Assembly (NCBI GenBank): GCA_050261515.1
Contig: JBLNDJ010000048.1
Coordinates: forward strand, 1 to 64,000
Reading direction: 5' to 3'
Source of the DNA: JBLNDJ01 sp050261515
Lineage (GTDB): Bacteria; Acidobacteriota; Terriglobia; Bryobacterales; Bryobacteraceae
DNA length: 64,000 nt
In this document: piece by piece, positions 42,126-51,526 of the stretch
How positions within the stretch are numbered: position 1 is the first letter of the stretch
Layout: each line of letters starts with the position of its first letter
Position numbers and translations under genes: made by a program
The notes under the pieces: generated by a model
What the model saw: only the letters and a program-made list of their open reading frames with translations
Told to the model about the DNA's origin: nothing
The model's database searches: none

Positions 42126-43934
42126 CTAGTTCCAGAGCCGCTTCGTCACTCGTATCAGCGTCAGGCCGCTGATGACGAAAACTGCCAGCAGCACCGCCGT
42201 GTAGCCCATACGGCCATACAGGAAATTGCCCACGGTGAACAGGCCCGACCAGATCACCGCGATTCCGGACACCCAGCCCAGCATGGCCAGCGGGACATTG
42301 TCCTTATCCTTCTCGGCGTAGCTCTTCGCCTCGGCTTCGGAAATCCCGGCCAGTTTGCGGACGTGTTTCCAGCCCGGTCCGAACGGGTGCACCTTTTTGT
42401 AGAACTCGATCAGCTTTTGCGGGTCCGTCTGCGGACCCACGTAGGCCGTCACCACCCAGCACACCGTGGTGAACGCGACTGTGATAAGCAACTCGGGCGC
42501 GGTCCCGAGCGCGATGCCTTCCTTGTGCAGCACCAGGAACCCGGCCGAGATCAGGAACGAGCTGATCATCGCCACGATCTCGCACCACGCCGTGATGCGC
42601 CACCAGTACCAGCGCAGCAGGTAGAGCAGTCCGGTGCCGGCGCCGACTTGCAGAATAATATTGAAACTGTCCTGCGCCGTCTGGAGGACGAACACGAGCG
42701 ACGACGAAAGCACGAACAAAATGATCGTCGCGATGCGCCCGGCGCGCACGTAATGCCTCTCGGATTCATCCTTGCGGATGAAGCGGCGGTAGAAATCGTG
42801 AACGAGATAGGAAGCGCCCCAGTTCAGGTGCGTCAGGATGGTGGAGGAATTCGCCGCCACCAGGCCTCCGACCATCAGGCCGATCCAGCCGACCGGAAGG
42901 AACTTCAGCATGGCCGGGAACGCGATGTCGTGGCCGACCAGCGAGGGGTCCACGTTCGGCAGCGCCTTACGGAGGTCCGACAGTTCGGGGTATACGACCA
43001 GCGACGCCAGGCCGACGATGATCCAGGGCCAAGGCCGCAGGATGTAATGGGCGAGGTTGAAGAACAGCGTGCCGCCGAGCGAATCCTTCTCCGATTTCGA
43101 CGCGAGCATGCGCTGCGCGATGTAGCTGCCGCCGCCGGGCTCCGCGCCCGGATACCAGACGGCCCACCACTGCACCGTGAGAGGAACAATGAACACGGCC
43201 ACCGCGAGGTCCCAGTTGTTCGTGAAGCTGGGCATGATGTTCAGGTAGTTCAACCCGCCCGGGCCCACGCGATGCGAGAGCTTTTCGACCAGCCCGCTCA
43301 TGCCGCCCACCTGCGGCAGCATGACGGCGAAGTAGGCCGCCGCGATCACCGCCGCCATCTTGATAAAGAACTGGAACATGTCGATGACGAGCACGCCCCA
43401 TAATCCCGAGTGCGCGGCGAAGACCACGTTCAGCAATCCCACGGCGAGCAGCGTCTGCCAGCGGTTCAGGCCGAAAAGCACGCTCGCGATCTTGCAGGCG
43501 GCCAGGTTGACGGTCGCCATGATGATGCAGTTGAACAGCAGGCCGAGGTAGATCGAGCGGAAGCCGCGCACCGCGGTTGCGGCCTTGCCCGAGTAGCGCA
43601 CTTCGTAGAACTCGAGGTCCGTCAGGACGCCCGAGCGTCTCCACAGCCGCGCATAGAAGAACACCGTGGCCACGCCGGTCAGCGTGAACGCCCACCACTG
43701 CCAGTTTCCGGCGACGCCTTGCGTTCGCACGAAATTCGCCACCAGGTTCGGGGTATCGCTCGAGAACGTGGTCGCGACCATCGAGATGCCCGCGAGCCAC
43801 CACGGCACCGAACGCCCGGAGGCGAAGAACTCCGCCGTGCTCTTTCCGGAACGTTTACCGAAGAACAACGCGGGGACGAAGCATATCAGGACCGATGCAA
43901 TAGCAATGATCCAGTCGAGAGTGTGGAGAACCAT
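42126..43934 (-). CDS. Sodium:solute symporter (SSS family)
   Basis: 602 aa with about 13-14 hydrophobic helices. The N-terminus FGKRSGKSTAEFFASGRSVPWWLAGISMVATTFSSDTPNLVANF is the SSS signature (the STAEFFxAGRSxxWWxxGxSxxATxxSxDTP motif). Later WPWIIVGLASLVVYPEL and NSSTILTHLNWGASYLVHDFYRRF match TM8-9 with sodium ligands. It takes up sugars or related solutes with sodium. Encoded 17 nt after the beta-propeller gene; the cluster upstream (Gfo/Idh, DUF1080) suggests a glycoside or sugar derivative as substrate. Confidence 0.9.
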   Translation of the reverse strand: MVLHTLDWIIAIASVLICFVPALFFGKRSGKSTAEFFASGRSVPWWLAGISMVATTFSSDTPNLVANFVRTQGVAGNWQWWAFTLTGVATVFFYARLWRRSGVLTDLEFYEVRYSGKAATAVRGFRSIYLGLLFNCIIMATVNLAACKIASVLFGLNRWQTLLAVGLLNVVFAAHSGLWGVLVIDMFQFFIKMAAVIAAAYFAVMLPQVGGMSGLVEKLSHRVGPGGLNYLNIMPSFTNNWDLAVAVFIVPLTVQWWAVWYPGAEPGGGSYIAQRMLASKSEKDSLGGTLFFNLAHYILRPWPWIIVGLASLVVYPELSDLRKALPNVDPSLVGHDIAFPAMLKFLPVGWIGLMVGGLVAANSSTILTHLNWGASYLVHDFYRRFIRKDESERHYVRAGRIATIILFVLSSSLVFVLQTAQDSFNIILQVGAGTGLLYLLRWYWWRITAWCEIVAMISSFLISAGFLVLHKEGIALGTAPELLITVAFTTVCWVVTAYVGPQTDPQKLIEFYKKVHPFGPGWKHVRKLAGISEAEAKSYAEKDKDNVPLAMLGWVSGIAVIWSGLFTVGNFLYGRMGYTAVLLAVFVISGLTLIRVTKRLWN

Positions 43935-43951
43935 ACGAGAGAACGAGTGTA

Positions 43952-45697
43952 CTACGGACGTGCCTGGCTCCGCCCGAGTGCCCTTGAGCGGTCCATGTGC
44001 TCGCCGGCTTCTTTGCGATGTCCGGCGAGCATGAGCACCAGCGCGAGATTGGCGTGAGCCACGCGGTCGTCCGGGCTATTGGCGAGCACCTGCTTCCACC
44101 GCGCGGCGGATTCCTCCAGGCGCCCCTGCTTCTGAAGGTAGAGCGCGCTGTTGAACAGCTTGTAATATTCGATGGCGGGGCCGCCGAGCGAGCGCAGGCC
44201 GCCCGGGGGGACGTTTACGAACTCGGGAATATTCACCGCGCGGTTCGCGGCCGTCGTGTTCTCGACAAGGATCGCGGGGCTGTCGTTGCCGTCCGCGTCG
44301 ATGTGGGTCAGGTACATCTGCGTGTAGGGCGAACGGCTCTTCGAGGAGAACACCAGCCAGCGCCCGTTCGGCGAGAAGCTGTGCCACGAATTCATGAGCG
44401 GCGTGTTGGCGCGCATGCGCCGCGCCGTGCCGCCGGCGGCCGGGACGATGTACAGCTTGCTGTCCGGCCGCATGAGCATGCCGTTGCGCGCCTGCACGTA
44501 GACGATCCAGCGGCCGTCGGGCGAGACCTTCGGGAACGTGTTGCTCATGCCGTTCGCCGACGCGCCCGCGATGGGCTCGGCCGCGCCTCCTTTTCCGCCG
44601 TTGAACGGGATGCGGTAGAGGTCGTACTGCATCAGGTTCTCGTTGGGATCGTTGGCGTATTGGGCCGGCGGGAGGCCCGGCGGATACGGATCCTTTGCGC
44701 CGGAGCGTGCGAAGACGATGTACTGGCCGTCCGGGCTCCAGACGCCGCCCATCTGGACGAACCGCGGGTCGTCGGCGCCCGGGAGCGGCTGCAGTCTGCC
44801 GGTTTCGCGCGAATACCATGCCAGCACGCCGCGCGTCGGGTAGAAGACCTGCAGAAAGCGGTAGTCCTTGAAGTTCGTAACGTAGTAGTTGCTGGTGGGA
44901 CTGCCCGAGGGGGTTTCCGACGGGTCGATGGTCGTTACGACATAGCGCCCGTCGGGCGAAACCTGCGACATGAAGCCGACGCGTATGTTGCCGCCGAGCG
45001 GGCCCTTCTCCGTGGCCCACTGGATGACGTCCTCTTTGCGGACGGTGGTGTCGGGCTTCACGCGCGTGAGGAAGTAGCGGCCTTTGTTCTTCTGAAGGCC
45101 GTCGAGATCCATGCCCATCGTGGTGCCGTCGCGCGAGAAGGAGTGGCAGTTGGCGCACACCGGCATGTCTTCCATGACAACGCGGCTCTCGGGTTCGGCG
45201 ATGTCGCGGATGCGCCACGCAACCAGCGGCAGCGCCTGGAGCGCCAGCGGCTCGATATGCCCCTTCTTCGTTTCCGTGGGCATGAGCGGGACGTCCCGGT
45301 AGAACACCGGCGCTCCCACAGGGTCGCGCGACGTGTGGATCGTGACGCGCGCGCCGCCGATCGAGACCGTGGCGGACGGGTACTTCTTGATGAGTTCCCA
45401 CGTGGCCGCGTCGGGCCTCCATGTGCGCTCGGGCTTTACGCGCGGCGGCTCGTTGGTGGGGGCGACGCAATCGGGATCGATCGGGCCCACGTGCAGGCGC
45501 GGGCCGTGCGAAGTCAGGCGGATGGGCGCGCGCCGGCCGCCGAACGTGATCCCGATCGCCCACTCGGCGATGTTCTTATCCGACTCGCGCCAGAGAAACA
45601 GCGGGGCGGTGATTTCGGGCGGGAAAATCGACCCGTCCGCCGGGTAATCGATCTTCACCGCCGCAAGCGCAGGGGCGAGGCTCGCAAGCAGAGCCAG
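43952..45697 (-). CDS. Exported monohaem protein with TolB/WD40-like propeller and TPR tail; probable CTG start
   Basis: About 581 aa. A signal-like leader LALLASLAPALA is followed by KIDYPADGSIFPPEITAPLFLWRE and one haem site, VCANCHSFSRDGT. A propeller made of PD40-type blades comes next (FMSQVSPDGRYVVTTID; GGVWSPDGQYIVFARSG; TFPKVSPDGRWIVYVQARN; SWHSFSPNGRWLVFSSKS). The C-terminus is a TPR-like tail (ALYLQKQGRLEESAARWKQVLANSPDDRVAHANLALV). No ATG, GTG or TTG lies where the signal peptide must begin. CTG 45697, 2 nt after the upstream stop with AAGG 11-14 nt before it, fits best. GTG 45847 is the only upstream alternative, and would overlap the DUF1080 gene by 148 nt. Likely a periplasmic oxidoreductase accessory or glycan-binding protein. 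Confidence 0.78.
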   Translation of the reverse strand: MALLASLAPALAAVKIDYPADGSIFPPEITAPLFLWRESDKNIAEWAIGITFGGRRAPIRLTSHGPRLHVGPIDPDCVAPTNEPPRVKPERTWRPDAATWELIKKYPSATVSIGGARVTIHTSRDPVGAPVFYRDVPLMPTETKKGHIEPLALQALPLVAWRIRDIAEPESRVVMEDMPVCANCHSFSRDGTTMGMDLDGLQKNKGRYFLTRVKPDTTVRKEDVIQWATEKGPLGGNIRVGFMSQVSPDGRYVVTTIDPSETPSGSPTSNYYVTNFKDYRFLQVFYPTRGVLAWYSRETGRLQPLPGADDPRFVQMGGVWSPDGQYIVFARSGAKDPYPPGLPPAQYANDPNENLMQYDLYRIPFNGGKGGAAEPIAGASANGMSNTFPKVSPDGRWIVYVQARNGMLMRPDSKLYIVPAAGGTARRMRANTPLMNSWHSFSPNGRWLVFSSKSRSPYTQMYLTHIDADGNDSPAILVENTTAANRAVNIPEFVNVPPGGLRSLGGPAIEYYKLFNSALYLQKQGRLEESAARWKQVLANSPDDRVAHANLALVLMLAGHRKEAGEHMDRSRALGRSQARP

Positions 45698-45699
45698 CG

Positions 45700-46362
45700 C
45701 TAGTCGAGCGCCTTGATGCGGATGTTCCGGAACCGCACGGGCAGGCCATGGTCCTGGAGCCCGATGTAGCCCTTCCGCGCGAAATCCTTCAACGGCCGGT
45801 TGAACTTGTTCTCGCTGCCGTCTGGGTTTTTGTGAACCGTAGACCACCGGTCGAGATCCGCCTCCGATACAACCTCACCATTCAGGTTAACCGTGATGCG
45901 GCTCCCCCTGCACGTGATTACGTAGCGGTTCCACCGCCCCTCGCGGTGCATGTTCTTCTTTGGCGTCACCAGGTCGTAGATCGCGCCGGGGCTGTTGCGC
46001 TGGAGCGCCTGTCCCGGTTCGAGGTTGAGGATCTGGATCTCGATGCCGCTCGCGACGGGGTCGTTTATGTCCGACGTGCGAAGAAACACGCCGCTGTTGG
46101 CCTCTCCCGGCGGGACCTTGTATTCGAGCTCGAGCACGAAATCTCCATAGGGCTTCGCGGTCCACAGGTAGCTGTCGTTGTGCTCTTCGTTGTCGGCGCG
46201 GTCTTTGAGGGCGATCACGCCCTTCTCGACGGCCCAATGTTTCGACGTCGTGTTCCAGCCTTTCAGATCCTTGCCGTTGAACAGCGGCACGAATCCGTCC
46301 CGGCCGTATGCGGCGCCCCAGCAGCCCGCAACGAGCAGGGCTGCGGCGATTGCTTTGAGCAT
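45700..46362 (-). CDS. DUF1080 (3-keto-disaccharide hydrolase-type) secreted protein
   Basis: 220 aa. Signal peptide (MLKAIAAALLVAGCWGAAYG) and DUF1080 motifs: FVPLFNGKDLKGWNTTSKHWAVEKGVIAL, DFVLELEYKVPPGEANSGVFLRTSD, GIEIQILN, WNRYVITCRGSRITVNLNGEVVSEADL and KGYIGLQDHGLPVRFRNIRIKAL. The concanavalin-like fold is secreted; some members hydrolyse 3-keto-glycosides made by Gfo/Idh-type enzymes. The upstream gene is such an oxidoreductase, which supports this role. Start 46362. Confidence 0.9.
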   Translation of the reverse strand: MLKAIAAALLVAGCWGAAYGRDGFVPLFNGKDLKGWNTTSKHWAVEKGVIALKDRADNEEHNDSYLWTAKPYGDFVLELEYKVPPGEANSGVFLRTSDINDPVASGIEIQILNLEPGQALQRNSPGAIYDLVTPKKNMHREGRWNRYVITCRGSRITVNLNGEVVSEADLDRWSTVHKNPDGSENKFNRPLKDFARKGYIGLQDHGLPVRFRNIRIKALD

Positions 46363-46414
46363 GTTCGATCCTTTCGGCGGCCGCCCGGGGGGCCGCGGAA
46401 CCGGGTGCTCTGCC

Positions 46415-47959
<1,545 letters not shown>

Positions 47960-48027
47960 CGTACACCTCCTGGATGTAGTGACCGCTTGAGAGTATATAG
48001 CAGTGCGGCGGCAGGTGGGGGATTTGC

Positions 48028-49500
48028 TTACCGGCCGACCGCCGTGTAGATCGCGCTTTTGCCCGTGCGTGTGTCGAAACCCGAGATCACGCGGAACACG
48101 AGGCCGCCCGGGAGGCGGAAGCGCGACTCGATGCCGGCATCGACCGCCAGGCTGCCCGGTCCGAAATCGTAAGCGCGCCCCACGTCGAGGAACGGAACCA
48201 GATCGCAGCGGACGAACGGCACGCGGAACAACGTACGGCTGATCTCGTTCTGCACGAGGAAGTACGTGCGGCCCAGCGGTCCCGCGCCCTTCATGCCGCC
48301 GCGCGCGGCGAGGTGCCCGCGCAGCCAGAGATCGGTATCGCGATCCATGCCGAGCAGAAACAGCTCGTCGAACGGCACCGCGCCGGACGCCTTGCCCCCG
48401 CGCCACTGTGAACTCACGCTCACCGATGGCGACGCATCCCAGCGCACGCCGGCCTGGAGCTGCGCCTTCGAGTACGCGCCCGCCGGCCCCGGGCCGCCCT
48501 GCGCCTTCGCGCCAACTTGCACCACGAGCCTGTGTTCGGGCAGGCGCAGCGCGTCGTAGAGCACGCCGGATTCGAACTGCAAGGCGCGGCCGCCAATGAA
48601 CGTTGCGGGCGCCCGGTCGAACCGCCGCGTGCTCGCAAATACCCCGCTTGTCCAGCGCAGGCGTCCCGTGAGGGAGTATTCAAGTTCCACGCCCGTCTCC
48701 AGCTTCCGCATCCCGAACAGCGCGCCGGTGTCCCAGTTCTCATCCAGCGCATCGGCGCTCGCGCGGAACAGCAGGTTCGGATGCGCACCCACCGGCACCG
48801 ACACGCTTGCTGCCACCCGCCGCCGGTTCGGGTCCCACCGCCACATCGAATCGACGCCGGCGCCGGAGTTCGCGATGTTCGATGCCTCGATGTGTAGGGT
48901 CTGATAAGGAAGCTCCGCGGCCGCCGAGATCGCGCGCCGCCAAGCCGTGCGGCGCACCGCGGCCGGCTGGAACATGACGTCGTATTCATCGCCGTCGCCG
49001 CCGGGCACGAGGCTCAGGCGATAGTCCGGCGAGCGCGCCGCCAGCAGCCGCGATTCGGACAGCACCTGGCCGGGAGCGATCGCGAGCGCACGTCCCGCGG
49101 CCGGCGGAATCGCGCCCGCCGAAGAGTCGAGCACCACCCTGCGCACGCGCGGCTTGCCGATGCGGTTCCAATACCGCAGCGCGGCCTCCAGGTTGCCGTC
49201 GAGAACGTAGAGCGTGCCGAGAAAATCGTTGGCGTATTCGTCGGCCGGGTCGATCGCCAGCGCGCGCCGCAGGTTGCGCCGGGCCCTTTCGCGATCGCCC
49301 GCGTGGTAGGCGACGCCCGCCATCTCGGAAGGAAAGCGCTTGTCCCGCGGGAAGCGCTGCATGCCCTCCTCGAGCAGGGCGCCCGCCTCGCGCCACTCGT
49401 CCGCCTGAGCGCAAGCGAGTGCGCGGCCGACGAGCGCATCGGCATCTCCACGTTGGGCCGCGAGCAGGGCGGGGAACGCGATCCACAGAAGCACGCGCAT
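48028..49500 (-). CDS. TPR protein with outer-membrane beta-barrel-like C-terminus
   Basis: 490 aa. Signal peptide (MRVLLWIAFPALLAA). Three TPR-like helical repeats follow (LVGRALACAQADEWREAGALLEEGMQRFPRD; GDRERARRNLRRALAIDPADEYANDFLGTLYVLDGNLEAALRYWNRIG). From residue 180 the protein is alternating beta with aromatic strand ends and glycine turns (FMMRKLETGVELEYSLTGRLRWTSGVFAS; YFLVQNEISRTLFRVPFVRCDLVPFLDVGRAYDF), as in BamA/ShlB-type barrels. Last gene of the PA2779/PA2778-like module, 7 nt after the peptidase gene. It may be the outer-membrane partner of that peptidase. Confidence 0.7.
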   Translation of the reverse strand: MRVLLWIAFPALLAAQRGDADALVGRALACAQADEWREAGALLEEGMQRFPRDKRFPSEMAGVAYHAGDRERARRNLRRALAIDPADEYANDFLGTLYVLDGNLEAALRYWNRIGKPRVRRVVLDSSAGAIPPAAGRALAIAPGQVLSESRLLAARSPDYRLSLVPGGDGDEYDVMFQPAAVRRTAWRRAISAAAELPYQTLHIEASNIANSGAGVDSMWRWDPNRRRVAASVSVPVGAHPNLLFRASADALDENWDTGALFGMRKLETGVELEYSLTGRLRWTSGVFASTRRFDRAPATFIGGRALQFESGVLYDALRLPEHRLVVQVGAKAQGGPGPAGAYSKAQLQAGVRWDASPSVSVSSQWRGGKASGAVPFDELFLLGMDRDTDLWLRGHLAARGGMKGAGPLGRTYFLVQNEISRTLFRVPFVRCDLVPFLDVGRAYDFGPGSLAVDAGIESRFRLPGGLVFRVISGFDTRTGKSAIYTAVGR

Positions 49501-49507
49501 GGTTCAC

Positions 49508-50032
49508 TTACTCGCTTGTCCGCGGCACCGCCAGCAAGGCCCAGTTGCCCGCCGGCTCCCACTCCCGGCGGAACCTGGCCGTGCGCTGGCAAATCACCAT
49601 CCCGCGGGCCGGGTCCACGAACGAAACCGTCCCGCTGCCGGGATCGGCCCCCACGACCACCACATAGTGGTTTGGCGCCGACTTCCCCGGCCGCAGGCAG
49701 ACGATCAGGGGGCGCCCCCGTGCCACGTGATGGCTGAGGTCCGCCTCGTCCGCCCGGATCAAGAACACGCGAAATGCCCGCTGCTCCAGGTATCGCGCCA
49801 TGTCTGCGCCCCGTATCCCCTTCTCGCCCGGAACGTACAGCCGGTCGAAGATCGCGCCCTCCGAGTCGCCCGCCGGAACCTCCGGCATCCTCTCGTGCCA
49901 GTAGCCCATGACCATGGCGATGGCCGCCGCGCCGCACCCGTTCTTCTGCTGCACCACGATGGGCACGTCGAGAACGGGCGCGGCCGCGCAGGCCGACAGC
50001 GCCGCCGCCGCCCAAAGCGCCGCAAGCCTCAT
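49508..50032 (-). CDS. C39-like cysteine peptidase lipoprotein (PA2778-like)
   Basis: 174 aa from ATG 50032. Lipobox LSAC with Cys15. Papain-like peptidase_C39 motifs: Cys33 in VVQQKNGCGAAAIAMVM, His122 in APNHYVVVVGAD and Asp140 in VSFVDPARGM. It resembles the peptidase part of PA2778-type proteins, which also carry TPRs; here the TPRs are on the next gene instead. The family sits next to PA2779 in other bacteria, as it does here, overlapping it by 4 nt. Substrate unknown. Confidence 0.8.
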   Translation of the reverse strand: MRLAALWAAAALSACAAAPVLDVPIVVQQKNGCGAAAIAMVMGYWHERMPEVPAGDSEGAIFDRLYVPGEKGIRGADMARYLEQRAFRVFLIRADEADLSHHVARGRPLIVCLRPGKSAPNHYVVVVGADPGSGTVSFVDPARGMVICQRTARFRREWEPAGNWALLAVPRTSE

Positions 50033-50475
50033 TTGAACGCGATCACCAGGATGGTCAGGAAGACCAGGAGCCCGGCAATCAGGATCACGAGCGTCACCTG
50101 CGAGTTCGTCAGGCTGATGTCCCCGGCCGTCAAATCGGCTGCGCGCGTCTTGGCGGCGATCTGCGCCAGTTCCGAGTCGTCGAGCGTAGCCGCGGCGCTC
50201 CGCAGCGCGTCCGGGTCCATTTTCGCCTTGTTCAGGACCTCGCGGACGCGCGTGTCGGAGAAGAACCGGTCCACGTCGGCCAGGTTCTTGGCGCGCTGTT
50301 CGGCCGCGGCGGAGAGCGCGGACCGCAGTTGCCCCTGGCTTATGACATGCTGTTCGGCCGCAAACGCCTGCGCTGGAATCAGCGCGGCCAGCGCGACGGC
50401 CAGAAACTGAATCGCCGTCATTCCGGCGAACGTGCGAAATGCCGAAGCGAGCTTTCTGGGAAGGTGAGTAGCCAT
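50029..50475 (-). CDS. PA2779-family membrane protein
   Basis: 148 aa from ATG 50475. An N-terminal hydrophobic stretch (MTAIQFLAVALAALIPAQAFA) may be a signal or anchor. The helical middle (HVISQGQLRSALSAAAEQRAKNLADVDRFFSDTRVREVLNKAKMDPDALRSAAATLDDSELAQIAAK) is the PA2779 signature, followed by a C-terminal helix VTLVILIAGLLVFLTILVIAF. Function unknown; always adjacent to a PA2778-type peptidase, as here. Confidence 0.85.
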   Translation of the reverse strand: MATHLPRKLASAFRTFAGMTAIQFLAVALAALIPAQAFAAEQHVISQGQLRSALSAAAEQRAKNLADVDRFFSDTRVREVLNKAKMDPDALRSAAATLDDSELAQIAAKTRAADLTAGDISLTNSQVTLVILIAGLLVFLTILVIAFK

Positions 50476-50486
50476 GCCCCCGGAAA

Positions 50487-50502
50487 TGCAAACGGTTTGC
50501 CG
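50487..50502 (-). promoter_or_regulatory. Possible sigma-54 promoter
   Basis: On the minus strand CGGCAAACCGTTTGCA places GG and GC at -24/-12 spacing (consensus TGGC-N8-TTGC), upstream of the PA2779-like gene. The predicted start would fall at about 50476, directly at the ATG, so the real start codon may be further in or transcripts may be leaderless. The 13-nt core is also a near-palindrome, so an operator is an alternative. Confidence 0.4.
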
Positions 50503-50725
50503 CGCGCCGCATTCCAGTGATTTCACACGGTTGCGCCGCCCCGGCCCGCCGCCGCCGGCCCCGCTGTCGCTATATGGGCAATTCTGACGATTTCCGCGAA
50601 AATCGTGACGCAATTTTCAAGGTCCGGTAATCAATCATTCAGACGGCAATTTGAACCGCTGCGCAGTCCTCCGGTTCCCATCCTCCCGTCCCGGCAGCAG
50701 CGGCTTCGCAGTCGGAGGAGATTTC

Positions 50726-51196
50726 ATGTCTATTCGCTTAACGATCGCCACCGTCGCGTGCTGCGCGTTTGCCTTCGCCGCGAGCGACTCGGACTCGGTC
50801 AGGCAGGCCCAGACGCTGCTTAAGAATCAGGGATACTACGCCGGCAACGTGGATGGCATCAGCGGTCCCCAGACGCGCGCCGCCGTCCGGAAATATCAGA
50901 AGGATCACAATCTGAAGACGACCGGGCGGCTCGATTCGGCGACCACTACGTCGCTGCACGCCGCCGAAGGTACGCCGCAGGCGGGCATCAACGAGGCTAA
51001 AAAAGGCATCAACGAGGCCAAGGGGACCGTCCGCACCGACGAGGGCAATACCGTCGGCGCGAAGGAAGACCAGGGCCACGACAGCGTCCAGAATGCCACG
51101 AAGAAGAGCGCCAGCGAGGCGCGCAAGGAAGTCAAGGGCGCCGCCGACGAAGTCAAAGGAGTGTTGGGCGGCGGCGACAAAAACAAAAAGAAATAG
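50726..51196 (+). CDS. Peptidoglycan-binding-domain protein
   Basis: 156 aa from ATG 50726 with GGAGGAG just upstream. Signal peptide (MSIRLTIATVACCAFAFAA). The PG_binding_1 fold is VRQAQTLLKNQGYYAGNVDGISGPQTRAAVRKYQKDHNLKTTGRLDSATTTSL. A Lys- and Glu-rich helical tail (NEAKKGINEAKGTVRT...ASEARKEVKGAADEVKGVLGGGDKNKKK) follows, resembling CsbD/LEA-like sequences. Periplasmic wall-associated protein of unknown role. Divergent from the PA2779 module. Confidence 0.85.
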   Translation: MSIRLTIATVACCAFAFAASDSDSVRQAQTLLKNQGYYAGNVDGISGPQTRAAVRKYQKDHNLKTTGRLDSATTTSLHAAEGTPQAGINEAKKGINEAKGTVRTDEGNTVGAKEDQGHDSVQNATKKSASEARKEVKGAADEVKGVLGGGDKNKKK

Positions 51197-51212
51197 CGGG
51201 GACGGCGCCGTG

Positions 51213-51497
51213 TCAGGGCTCGCGCCCGCCGGCGCCGCGTTGGATTTCGTCGATGATCGATCTCATCAGGGGGCTTGCCGCGACGAAGTGAGCGCCGTCG
51301 CGTTGCATGATCGTAAGGAGGTAGCGCCCGGCGTCGTCGATCGCGGTCAAGTCGCTGAGATCGAGAGTGATTGGGGACGGTTTTGCGGATTCCTCCAGCC
51401 ACACGCGTTCGAGTTCACGCACCCATGGGCCGGTTAGCCGGCCTTCCAGGCGGATCGTAGTCCTTTCGCTCTCGGGTTGGACGGTAATGCGCAACAT
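51213..51497 (-). CDS. STAS-domain-like protein
   Basis: 94 aa: MLRITVQPESERTTIRLEGRLTGPWVRELERVWLE...PITLDLSDLTAIDDAGRYLLTIMQRDGAHFVAASPLMRSIIDEI. This is the STAS (anti-sigma antagonist) fold, in which ADDAG replaces the usual DSxG at the phosphorylation turn (here IDDAG). It may act as a non-phosphorylated adaptor. Divergent from the sigma-54 activator at 51527, 29 nt apart. Confidence 0.8.
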   Translation of the reverse strand: MLRITVQPESERTTIRLEGRLTGPWVRELERVWLEESAKPSPITLDLSDLTAIDDAGRYLLTIMQRDGAHFVAASPLMRSIIDEIQRGAGGREP

Positions 51498-51526
51498 CCG
51501 GCGTCTCCGAAACTGGTGCAGGTTTC

